Both the position numbers and the translations under genes were made by a program. Positions 1-6,113 of a DNA stretch of 10,212 nt are shown piece after piece. Source of the stretch: Gammaproteobacteria bacterium (GTDB lineage: Bacteria; Pseudomonadota; Gammaproteobacteria; Steroidobacterales; Steroidobacteraceae); the NCBI GenBank assembly GCA_029857655.1, contig JAOUGR010000049.1:1-10212 (forward strand), given 5' to 3'. Within the stretch, counting starts at the first letter, position 1. Each line of letters starts with the position of its first letter. The notes beneath the pieces are model-generated. The model made no database searches. It was not told the DNA's origin and was given only the letters and a program-made list of their open reading frames with translations.

Positions 1-901
1 AGCGTGTGGCCAGCCGGCCAACCGCGAAGATCTGCATCAGGACCGTGATGATGCTGAGCGCCAGCTCTATCCGGCCCAGGAATGCCGTGCGCGCGGCACC
101 TTCCGGGAAGTGGATGCTCAGCAGTTCCGCCTGCTGCAGGTACAGGAAGGTGTTGACCGCAGCCATCAGGAAAACAAATGCCGCGATGCCGGAAAGGTAT
201 CGCGACGTGAACACGCGCACGATGCCGGCGAACGGGTTGCCGCCGATCGGGCGTTCCGCCAATCGCTTTCCACGCCCCTCCTGGCGCGTGCCCCAGTGGA
301 GCAGGTAGCGCATCAGCAGGATCGTGGATGCGAGCACCGTGGCCGAGATCAGCAGCAGGTTGATGTCGCCGATCGCCTCTGCGAGAAACGCCGCGATCGC
401 AGAACCCGCGATCTGGCCCGCACTCGCGCCCGCGGTGATGACCGCAAACAGGCGCTTGCCCTGCTCGCGGTCGAACAGGTCCGCCATCAGGCTCCAGAAC
501 ACCGACACGACGAACAGGTTGAAGACGCTGACCCAGACGAAGAACACGCGCGCGGTAAGCCTGTCGTCCTCGAACGCCGTGAACAGCACCCAGAAGCCCG
601 CGAGTTGCGCGACGAAGAACACATAGGTCCACGGCAGGAATACAGCGCGGCGGAAACGGCTGCTGATCCAGCCGAACAGCGGCACCGCGAGCAGCATGCC
701 GAGCAGCGTGAATCCGAACAGGTCGTCGAGATTCTCAACACCACTCGTGACGCCCATGCTGTCGCGCAACGGCCGCAGGATGTAATAAGCCGTGAACAGC
801 AGGAAGTGATATCCGAAGGCCGCGAGCAGCCCGGCAACCTCGGCGGGCCGCACGTTGACCGTGCGCCCGAGGGTGCGTGCGACGAGGGTCTGTGCACTCA
901 T
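1..901 (-). CDS. NTP/NDP exchange (Tlc/Npt-type) transporter, partial
   Basis: Reading the minus strand from the ATG at 901 gives 300 codons with no stop, so the C-terminal part lies beyond the left edge. The product is a polytopic inner-membrane protein. Hydrophobic segments lie at about residues 21-42, 58-78, 82-103, 112-135, 150-170, 174-196, and two more near the edge. Near residues 39-51 is YYILRPLRDSMGV, and after the fourth segment comes FWSLMADLFDREQGKRLF followed by a Gly/Ala-rich helix. I recognise this pattern from the COG3202 ATP/ADP-translocase-like branch, often annotated as MFS or Npt1/Npt2 transporters in free-living proteobacteria. Substrate is unknown; nucleotide exchange is known for Rickettsia/Chlamydia relatives and should not be assumed here. 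The start overlaps the stop of the upstream VOC gene by ATGA, implying translational coupling. A purine-rich stretch (GGAGAAGG) lies about 13 bases upstream, so the ribosome site itself is weak. Family call is fairly good, function uncertain. Confidence 0.7.
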   Translation of the reverse strand, partial: MSAQTLVARTLGRTVNVRPAEVAGLLAAFGYHFLLFTAYYILRPLRDSMGVTSGVENLDDLFGFTLLGMLLAVPLFGWISSRFRRAVFLPWTYVFFVAQLAGFWVLFTAFEDDRLTARVFFVWVSVFNLFVVSVFWSLMADLFDREQGKRLFAVITAGASAGQIAGSAIAAFLAEAIGDINLLLISATVLASTILLMRYLLHWGTRQEGRGKRLAERPIGGNPFAGIVRVFTSRYLSGIAAFVFLMAAVNTFLYLQQAELLSIHFPEGAARTAFLGRIELALSIITVLMQIFAVGRLATR

Positions 902-1278
902 GCGTGAGCGACCGCCTTCTCCGTTGTGATCGCGAGCGTGTTGCCTTCGGTGTCCTCGAAGAAAGCCATCCATACCTCGACGGCGTCGAGTCGGGCCACC
1001 AGGTGCGGCCCGCGCAGGAACTCGACCCCAAGGCGCTCGAGCTCGGCGTGCGCAGAGTCAATGTCAGCGACACGGTAATAAACGATCGAACCGGGCGGCT
1101 CATACGTCGGGTCGGAAGCGATAGAGAGCGCGAGCCTCACGCCGTCGCAGTCGAAGAATGCAAGCTGCGGCGGAACCTCGAACAGCAGCTTCATGCCAAG
1201 TACATCGCGGTAGAAGGGCGTCGCACGCGCGAGATTGCGGACCGGTATCGCGATCTGCTCAATGCGCGACAGGTTCAC
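898..1278 (-). CDS. VOC-family (glyoxalase-fold) protein, GTG start
   Basis: This 126-residue protein has two beta-alpha-beta-beta-beta modules, at about residues 5-55 and 63-120. The first opens with IAIPVRNLARATPFYRDVLGM, the second with YYRVADIDSAHAELERLGV, and it ends near FFEDTEGNTLAIT, all typical of the vicinal oxygen chelate fold. Known members include glyoxalase I, extradiol dioxygenases and fosfomycin-resistance enzymes. By eye alignment to E. coli GlxI, the four metal-ligand positions hold Gln8, Ala50, Ser64 (or Ile65) and Ala116, so at most the first could bind metal and a classical glyoxalase I role is unlikely. The start codon is GTG at 1278, supported by GGAG six bases upstream inside the end of the oligopeptidase gene. 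The gap to that gene is 3 bases, and the stop overlaps the transporter start by 4 bases. Function unknown; possibly ligand binding or a lyase-type reaction. Confidence 0.88.
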   Translation of the reverse strand: MNLSRIEQIAIPVRNLARATPFYRDVLGMKLLFEVPPQLAFFDCDGVRLALSIASDPTYEPPGSIVYYRVADIDSAHAELERLGVEFLRGPHLVARLDAVEVWMAFFEDTEGNTLAITTEKAVAHA

Positions 1279-1281
1279 CTG

Positions 1282-3447
1282 CTACTCCACGATGCCGGAC
1301 TGGTCGAGGATGAATGCGTATTCCTCGGCGATTTCCCGGAAGCGCTGGAAACGTCCCGATTTGCCGCCGTGACCGGCCTCCATCTGGGTGCGAAACAGCA
1401 GCGGACTCGCCCCGGTCTTGCGGGCGCGCAAGCGAGCGACCCACTTGGCCGGCTCGAAATACTGCACCTGGCTGTCCCACAAGCCGGTTGTCACAAACAT
1501 CGCCGGGTAATCCTGGCGTGCGACCTGGTCATAGGGGGAATAGGACAGCATGTAGCCGTAATCGGGTTCCTGCTTTGGATTTCCCCATTCGTCGAATTCA
1601 CCCGTCGTCAGCGGGATGCTTTCATCCAGCATCGTGGTCACCACGTCGACGAACGGCACCTGTGTCACGACCGCCCGGTAATCTCCCGGGGCCATGTTGA
1701 CGACCGCACCCATCAGCAGCCCTCCGGCGCTGCCGCCCATCGCCGACACGCGCTTCGGGTCGGCATAGCGCTCCTGCACCAGGAAGCGGGTCACGTCGAT
1801 GAAGTCCGTGAAAGTATTTATCTTGTTCAGCAACCGGCCCTGGTCGTACCAGCGGCGGCCCATCTCCTGGCCGCCGCGGACATGCGCGATCGCATACACG
1901 AATCCACGATCCAGCAATGACAGCCGGGGAATTGAAAACACCGGGTCCATCGAATATCCGTAGGAACCGTAGCCGTACTGCAGGAGCGGCGCGCGGCCGT
2001 TACGCACATAGTCCTTCCGGTACACCAGCGACACCGGCACTTTCGTGCCGTCGCGCGCGGTCGCCCACACCAGATCCGTGCGGTAATTTCCAGGATCGAA
2101 ATCACCCAGCACCGGGTCGCGCTTCAACAGCTGCCTCTCGCCGGTCTGGATATCGTAGTCGTAGACGGTTTTCGGCGTAGTCAGCGATGTGTATTCGTAA
2201 CGCACGATTTGCGTGTCGATTTCCGCATTGGTCCCGAGCATCGTCGTGTAGGACGCTTCATCCGCCGCAATGAAGAATTCCGCACTGCCATCCCAGGGCC
2301 GGATGCGAATCTTGCGCAGTGCCCCCGAGCGTTCCTCGATCGCGAGGAAATCCTTGAACACGTCGAAGCCCTGGATAAAGGCGTCGTCGCGATGCCCGAT
2401 GAGTTCGCTCCATTTCGCGCGATCGCCCTCTTCCCCGACCACGGCTGTCATCAGCCTGAAATTCCGGGCCTGCCAATTGCTGCGGATGATCCAGCGGCCA
2501 TTCAGGTGGTCGACGTGGTATTCGTGGTCGCGCTCGCGCGGCAGGAACACGCGGAACCGCAGGTCGGGATCCGCCGCATCCGCATAACGTACTTCGGTGG
2601 ATACGGTGCTCTCCGCCACGATTTCCAGGTATCGCTCATCCTTGGTGGCGCGGACGGCGGTGTAGAAACTCTCGTCGTCCTGCTCATAGACGAGCACATC
2701 GCCGGCGGGATCGGTGCCGAGCACATGCCGGCGCACACGATAGCCGAGCAGTGTCTCCGGGTGCTTCTCGATGTACAGCAGGCTCGCGCTATCGGCGGTC
2801 CACGCCATGTATGGATCGACGTTTTCGATCGCGTCCGGCAGCGTCGCGCCGGTCTCCAGGTCCTTGATCCGCAGCCGGAACTGGCGCCGGCCGACCGTGT
2901 CCTCGACATAGGCGAGCAGGCGGTCGTTGGGCGCGATCGCCAGTGCGCCGACCTGGTAGAAGTCGTGCCCCGCGGAAAGCTCGTTGGCATTCAGCATCAC
3001 TTGTTCCGTGGCCTCGAGATTGCCGGCCTTGCGCGCGTAAACCGGGTATTCCTTGCCGGTTTCGAATCGCGTGTAGTACCAGTAGCCGCGCTTGCGATAC
3101 GGGGCCGTCGAATCGTCCTGCTTCACGCGTGCCATGATCTCGCCGTAAACGCGATCCTCGAGCGCCTTCGTATGCGCAGTCATGGCCGCCTTGTAGGCGT
3201 TCTCGGCCTCGAGATAGCCGAGTACTTCGCTGTTGGTGCGCGTGTCGTCACGCAACCAGTAGTACTCATCCACCCGCGTGCCATTCGGCGACACGACGTC
3301 GTATGGACGTACTGCCGCTATCGGAGGCACTGGTTCTGACTTCGACATACTCTCGGACTCCGTCTTGGCCGGCGCTCCGGTGGCGCAGGCCCCCAGCAGG
3401 AATGCAAGGGGAACGACCAGGACCCAGGAAATGCGCGGTTTGCTCAT
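1282..3447 (-). CDS. ptrB: Oligopeptidase B (peptidase S9A), predicted lipoprotein
   Basis: This is a 721-residue serine peptidase of the prolyl oligopeptidase family, expected to cut short peptides after Arg or Lys. A positively charged N-terminus and hydrophobic stretch end in the lipobox LGAC, with Cys21 as lipidation site, followed by a Ser/Lys/Glu-rich linker to about residue 45. A beta-propeller spans roughly 120-450 and an alpha/beta hydrolase domain about 460-715. The catalytic triad is visible: Ser573 in GGSAGG, Asp658 in TTGLWDSQ, His693 in AGHGGKSGRF. The 85- and 35-residue spacings equal those in E. coli oligopeptidase B (Ser532, Asp617, His652). The stretches VPFVDVVTTMLDESIPLTTG and DSQVQYFEPAKWVARLR are nearly family-identical. 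Asp460 of the E. coli enzyme corresponds to Asp501 here, but Asp462 corresponds to Val503; E576/E578 correspond to E617/D619. E. coli PtrB is cytoplasmic with no signal peptide, so this copy probably acts in the periplasm. No clear ribosome site is seen; the ATGA overlap with the upstream oxidoreductase suggests coupled translation. Confidence 0.95.
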   Translation of the reverse strand: MSKPRISWVLVVPLAFLLGACATGAPAKTESESMSKSEPVPPIAAVRPYDVVSPNGTRVDEYYWLRDDTRTNSEVLGYLEAENAYKAAMTAHTKALEDRVYGEIMARVKQDDSTAPYRKRGYWYYTRFETGKEYPVYARKAGNLEATEQVMLNANELSAGHDFYQVGALAIAPNDRLLAYVEDTVGRRQFRLRIKDLETGATLPDAIENVDPYMAWTADSASLLYIEKHPETLLGYRVRRHVLGTDPAGDVLVYEQDDESFYTAVRATKDERYLEIVAESTVSTEVRYADAADPDLRFRVFLPRERDHEYHVDHLNGRWIIRSNWQARNFRLMTAVVGEEGDRAKWSELIGHRDDAFIQGFDVFKDFLAIEERSGALRKIRIRPWDGSAEFFIAADEASYTTMLGTNAEIDTQIVRYEYTSLTTPKTVYDYDIQTGERQLLKRDPVLGDFDPGNYRTDLVWATARDGTKVPVSLVYRKDYVRNGRAPLLQYGYGSYGYSMDPVFSIPRLSLLDRGFVYAIAHVRGGQEMGRRWYDQGRLLNKINTFTDFIDVTRFLVQERYADPKRVSAMGGSAGGLLMGAVVNMAPGDYRAVVTQVPFVDVVTTMLDESIPLTTGEFDEWGNPKQEPDYGYMLSYSPYDQVARQDYPAMFVTTGLWDSQVQYFEPAKWVARLRARKTGASPLLFRTQMEAGHGGKSGRFQRFREIAEEYAFILDQSGIVE
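1285..1288 (-). promoter_or_regulatory. Shine-Dalgarno for the GTG-started VOC gene
   Basis: GGAG on the minus strand sits six bases before the GTG at 1278 and lies within the last codons of the oligopeptidase B gene. It supports the non-ATG start and implies that the ribosome finishing oligopeptidase B uncovers or reuses the site. Confidence 0.6.
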
Positions 3448-4109
3448 CGGCTGTCGCGCATCTTACCGGACGAGTCCGTATATCGCGTCTCCGAAAGCGC
3501 CTTGCCTATGGCGTCACCCGAAAGAAATGCCGCCTCCACCCTCGCATCCAGGCACCAGTCTCCGCAAAAACCGAGGTCCCCAGACTGATCGAGCAGGAAC
3601 GGTTCCCCGAGCGCCGTCTCGACCCGGGCATGGCGCCAGAGATGGGTATCCGACAGCATGATCTCCGGCAGTTTCCGTCCGAGCTGCCCGGCACCCCGGT
3701 CGTCGATCAGCATCCAGCCTTTTCGCGTTCGTTCAAGACGCGTGATGCGCGCCCCATATTCGATGTCGAGCCCCTTCGACAGGAATCTCGGCAGGGCATT
3801 CATGCCCGGAGAGCCGACCCACAACTCGCCGCGCTCCTGATCGCCGCGCGGCCAGCAAGGCCGCCAGCGTTCCACCATTCCGGCCAGCCTCGCTCTCTCG
3901 ATGGCAACGTGAAACGACGGTTCCCGCACGCTGAAATATTGTGCACCGTGATCGAAAGACGCCGCCTCGAAGCGGCGCGTTGCGATCCGCCCGCCGGGCG
4001 CGCGCTGACTTTCAAATACCCGCAACTGCCAGCCAGCCGCGGACAATCGCTGCGCGCAGGCGATTCCCGACAGGTCCGCGCCGATCACCGCGGCGGAGGG
4101 CGGATTCAT
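3444..4109 (-). CDS. COG3380/renalase-like FAD oxidoreductase, internally shortened
   Basis: A 221-residue protein starting at the ATG at 4109, chosen over in-frame ATGs at 4160 and 4130 because GGGAGG lies five bases upstream and the native N-terminal strand (SAAVIG) begins just after. The Rossmann motif at residues 10-15 reads GADLSG where the family has GxGxxG, so Asp12 replaces a conserved Gly (codon GAC, one transition from GGC). It is followed by FESQRAPGGRIATRR and FDHGAQYFSVREPSF, both hallmarks of COG3380 NAD(P)/FAD-dependent oxidoreductases, and by VGSPGMNALPRFLSKGL. The C-terminus has GFCGDWCLDARVEAAFLSG, the family's FAD-contacting end. Relatives are, from memory, about 310-340 residues; here the region after LIDDRGAG (about residues 135-140) jumps almost directly to HLWRHARV (about 156-163), so most of the middle substrate-domain segment is absent. 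The frame stays open. Function of the family is poorly known, and this copy may be inactive or altered. Confidence 0.8.
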   Translation of the reverse strand: MNPPSAAVIGADLSGIACAQRLSAAGWQLRVFESQRAPGGRIATRRFEAASFDHGAQYFSVREPSFHVAIERARLAGMVERWRPCWPRGDQERGELWVGSPGMNALPRFLSKGLDIEYGARITRLERTRKGWMLIDDRGAGQLGRKLPEIMLSDTHLWRHARVETALGEPFLLDQSGDLGFCGDWCLDARVEAAFLSGDAIGKALSETRYTDSSGKMRDSR

Positions 4110-4114
4110 GCTAG

Positions 4115-4120
4115 CCTCCC
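4115..4120 (-). promoter_or_regulatory. Shine-Dalgarno fixing the oxidoreductase start
   Basis: GGGAGG on the minus strand lies five bases upstream of the ATG at 4109. It decides against the longer reading from 4160, which would add 17 low-complexity residues and overlap the divergent lipoprotein gene. The 38-base gap between the two divergent starts holds no convincing promoter boxes; promoters probably extend into one or both genes. Confidence 0.7.
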
Positions 4121-4147
4121 GACGCCCCATTTGATCGCTGGATCCCG

Positions 4148-4834
4148 ATGCGCGTGTCAATTCTGCTCCTGTCGTCAGTAGTGTCGGCCGTCATCAGCGG
4201 CTGCGCGACGGCGCCCCCGCAATCCTATCCGGCGAAACCGGAGGCACGTCTCGCGGTCTACGCCAGAACGAAAGCCTGCTGCGACGATCCATCCAGTTTT
4301 TCATATCTGCCGTTGCCGGAGCGTGGCTTCGCGGACGCGGTCGTGAATGTCTCGAGTCCCGCCTTTGAATTCCACAGCGGCCTGAGCCCATTCGCGGCCT
4401 TCGAGTTGCCGAAGGTCTCTACGCCCTACCGCATGCGTGTGAAGAGCTTCTTTAGTCCCGCCCACGATGATGGGGCGAGCATTTTTTATCCGATCGTCGC
4501 ATTGCTTGACGACACATTCATCGTCCTGCGCATGTCGGGTCTCGAAAACCTGCGCCTGGAGCCGGCGCTCGCGACAGCCGGGGGAGAAACCGGGCTTGCG
4601 GTGACCATGCCGGTCGATCCGGCCACGGACAGCGCCCGCTACCTCATCGTCTTCACGCCTGCCGCGATGCTGGGCGCCGCGCCCGGGCGGCGCGAGGGCG
4701 ACCTGCTGACACCCGCGTCCCTGGCCTGGCTCGAGCGGCACGGCGATGCGGCCGTGCCCGCCTCGCCCTATGGCCGGCTCCGCATAACGATAGCGCCCGA
4801 GCAGCCGGTGGCGGGGGCGGTCCGCACCCCATAG
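4148..4834 (+). CDS. MalM-like (PF07148-type) lipoprotein
   Basis: A 228-residue predicted lipoprotein. Residues 1-18 form a short hydrophobic signal ending VISGC, with Cys19 as lipidation site and Ala at +2, which favours outer-membrane sorting. The mature part resembles E. coli MalM in layout: a strand with an LPLPERG-type opening, a hydrophobic element with FHSGLSPFAAFELP (compare the Pro/Ala-Ala-Tyr segment of MalM), a YRMRVKSFF strand, a central LLDDTFIVLR, then RYLIVFTPAAMLG, and a terminal PYGRLRITI matching the end of MalM. It lacks MalM's long Ala/Pro linker and is about 75 residues shorter. MalM is a periplasmic protein of the maltose operon whose role is unclear. No maltose gene is seen here, so a maltose role is not implied. 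It is transcribed away from the oxidoreductase and 101 bases ahead of ydcS. The ribosome site is weak (GGAT seven to eight bases upstream). The lipoprotein call is solid, the family call moderate. Confidence 0.75.
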   Translation: MRVSILLLSSVVSAVISGCATAPPQSYPAKPEARLAVYARTKACCDDPSSFSYLPLPERGFADAVVNVSSPAFEFHSGLSPFAAFELPKVSTPYRMRVKSFFSPAHDDGASIFYPIVALLDDTFIVLRMSGLENLRLEPALATAGGETGLAVTMPVDPATDSARYLIVFTPAAMLGAAPGRREGDLLTPASLAWLERHGDAAVPASPYGRLRITIAPEQPVAGAVRTP

Positions 4835-4844
4835 GACGGCTGTG

Positions 4845-4864
4845 GTCGCCGTTGCAACCGCCAC
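4845..4864. promoter_or_regulatory. Imperfect palindrome, candidate operator upstream of ydcS
   Basis: A 20-base inverted repeat with a perfect 8-base core GTTGCAAC at 4851-4858. The six-base arms on each side match at four of six positions, giving 8 of 10 pairs symmetrical overall. It has no spacer, so it looks like a site for a dimeric repressor or activator rather than a transcription terminator, and no T-run follows. It overlaps the weak -35-like TTGCAA box of the ydcS leader. No regulator gene lies in the window. Confidence 0.35.
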
Positions 4865-4880
4865 TTGTTCCGTGTATTTC
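4852..4880 (+). promoter_or_regulatory. Weak sigma70-like promoter candidate for ydcSTUV-patD
   Basis: TTGCAA at 4852-4857 and TATTTC at 4875-4880 are separated by 17 bases, a legal spacing but a poor match, especially at -10. An alternative -10-like CATAAA at 4893-4898 has no good -35 partner. The 101-base gap between the upstream lipoprotein stop and ydcS is the only non-coding space ahead of the operon, so a promoter is expected here. I see no sigma54 -24/-12 pair. Confidence 0.25.
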
Positions 4881-4922
4881 GCATTGGACAGGCATAAACT
4901 TGGCCCAACCAGAACAATCCCC

Positions 4923-4928
4923 GGGGGA
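4923..4928 (+). promoter_or_regulatory. Shine-Dalgarno deciding the ydcS start
   Basis: GGGGGA lies seven bases before the ATG at 4936. Together with the signal peptide that begins there, it rules out the in-frame upstream ATG at 4852, which would put 28 unlikely residues ahead of the signal. Confidence 0.65.
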
Positions 4929-4935
4929 TTTCTCC

Positions 4936-6108
4936 ATGTTCGCGAACAACACCTGCTTTGCAGCACGGCTGGCCGCTCTGTCGGCCGGCGCAGTCATCGC
5001 CCTTCTTGGTTGCGGCAAAAAGGAACCCGAGGCGCCGGCGGCGCCGGTCCTCGAGGGCCAGGTCGATATCGTCGCCTGGCCGGGTTACATCGAGCGCGGC
5101 GACACCGATGCCGCCTACGACTGGGTCAAGGGCTTCGAGGCCAAGACCGCATGCAAGGTCAACGTTAAGACCGCGGGCACCTCGGACGAGATGGTCTCGC
5201 TGATGACCCAGGGTGGCTACGACCTCGTGACCGCTTCGGGTGACGCCTCGCTCAGGTTGATCCGCGGCGGCACGGTGCAGGCCATCGACATCGCGCGCGT
5301 GCCCAGCTACTCGGCCGTGGACGAGCGCCTGCGCGAAGCCGCATGGCACTTCGTCGACGGCAAGCATTACGGCGTCCCGTATCAGTGGGGCCCTAATGTC
5401 CTGATGTACAACACAAATGCCTTCAAGGAAGCGCCGACTTCCTGGGCCGCCGTGTTCGAACCGATGAAGCTCGCGGACGGCAAGTCCAACAAGGGGCGCG
5501 TGCAGGCGTATGACGGCGCCATCTACATCGCGGACGCTGCCGTTTATCTGATGAACAAGAATCCAGATCTCGGCATCACCGACCCGTATGCGCTGAATGA
5601 GGCCCAGTACGCTGCAGTGCTCGAAGTGCTGCGCAAGCAGCATCCGCTGGTGCAGCGTTACTGGCATGACGCGAATGTCCAGGTTCAGGACTTCACCACT
5701 GAAGGCGTGGTCGCTTCCGGCTCCTGGCCATTCCAGGCCAATACGCTCGCTGCGAACCAGCAGGCGATTGCGAGCACCGTGCCGTCCGAAGGTGCCACTG
5801 GCTGGGCGGACACGACGATGATGAGCGCAACCGCCGCGCACCCGAACTGCGCCTACGAGTGGATGGAATGGTCCATCAGCCCGAAGGTCCAGGGAGACGT
5901 TGCCGCATGGTTCGGTTCAGTGCCGGCGGTGCCGGCGGCCTGCAGCGCCAGTGAGCTGCTGGGGGCGGAAGGCTGTGCAACCAACGGCTTCGAGAATTTC
6001 TCGAAGATCTGGTTCTGGCGCACACCGGAGGCGGCTTGCGCCAGCGGCGAATGCGTGCCCTATAGTCGCTGGAGCACCGACTACGTCGCCATCATGGGCG
6101 GCCGCTGA
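4936..6108 (+). CDS. ydcS: Polyamine ABC transporter substrate-binding lipoprotein
   Basis: A 390-residue extracytoplasmic binding protein, closely similar to E. coli YdcS of the PotD/PotF family. From memory of that protein, nearly identical stretches include AWPGYIERG (47-55), TSDEMVSLMT and GGYDLVTASGDASLRLI (82-109), SNKGRVQAYDG (184-194), TGWADTT (288-294), SPKVQGDVAAWFG (315-327) and the C-terminal IMGGR. Trp290 and Asp292 correspond by pattern to the Trp/Asp pair that grips polyamines in PotD (W255, D257). Residues 1-25 are a signal ending LLGC, giving Cys26 as lipidation site with Gly at +2; E. coli YdcS is instead a soluble periplasmic protein. Cys73, 305, 336 and 347 match E. coli cysteines, while Cys368 and Cys373 are additional. 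E. coli YdcS has also been reported to have polyhydroxybutyrate synthase activity; nothing here tests that. First gene of the operon; ydcT follows after 19 bases. Confidence 0.95.
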   Translation: MFANNTCFAARLAALSAGAVIALLGCGKKEPEAPAAPVLEGQVDIVAWPGYIERGDTDAAYDWVKGFEAKTACKVNVKTAGTSDEMVSLMTQGGYDLVTASGDASLRLIRGGTVQAIDIARVPSYSAVDERLREAAWHFVDGKHYGVPYQWGPNVLMYNTNAFKEAPTSWAAVFEPMKLADGKSNKGRVQAYDGAIYIADAAVYLMNKNPDLGITDPYALNEAQYAAVLEVLRKQHPLVQRYWHDANVQVQDFTTEGVVASGSWPFQANTLAANQQAIASTVPSEGATGWADTTMMSATAAHPNCAYEWMEWSISPKVQGDVAAWFGSVPAVPAACSASELLGAEGCATNGFENFSKIWFWRTPEAACASGECVPYSRWSTDYVAIMGGR

Positions 6109-6113
6109 GCGGC
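6101..6113 (+). other. Short hairpin across the ydcS stop codon
   Basis: GCCGC at 6101-6105 and GCGGC at 6109-6113 form a five-pair GC stem whose three-base loop is the TGA stop of ydcS. No T-run follows, so it is not a normal terminator. Hairpins just after the binding-protein gene in ABC operons (malE-malF is the known example) can protect the upstream message and raise binding protein over the membrane parts; that role here is inference and the stem is short. Confidence 0.3.

Noticed and set aside
110..907. Plus-strand open frame of 265 codons opposite the transporter
   Set aside because: The minus strand carries a continuous membrane protein with family motifs through the same bases; this translation is repetitive Arg/Glu/Gln.
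877..1920. Plus-strand open frame of 347 codons spanning the VOC gene and oligopeptidase end
   Set aside because: It runs antisense across two well-supported genes, with a low-complexity His/Arg-rich translation.
2209..3339. Long plus-strand open frame (376 codons) opposite oligopeptidase B
   Set aside because: It is a high-GC antisense shadow of a gene with a complete catalytic triad; the translation has no recognisable domain.
4810..4834. GC-rich inverted stretch at the end of the MalM-like gene as a terminator
   Set aside because: The stem is interrupted, leaves almost no loop and has no following T-run.
4884..4904. Possible sigma54 promoter (TTGGAC ... TTGGC) ahead of ydcS
   Set aside because: The spacing between the GG and GC elements is 15 rather than the required 10 bases.
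4852..4935. Upstream in-frame start for ydcS
   Set aside because: It would place 28 residues before the signal peptide and remove the leader; the ATG at 4936 has a strong ribosome site.
5030..5048. Short tandem GGCGCCGGC repeat in ydcS
   Set aside because: It encodes the Ala/Pro linker after the lipidated cysteine; codon bias is enough to explain it.
4768..5841. Minus-strand open frame of 357 codons opposite ydcS
   Set aside because: It is antisense to a very well conserved gene and crosses its promoter region; no family features.
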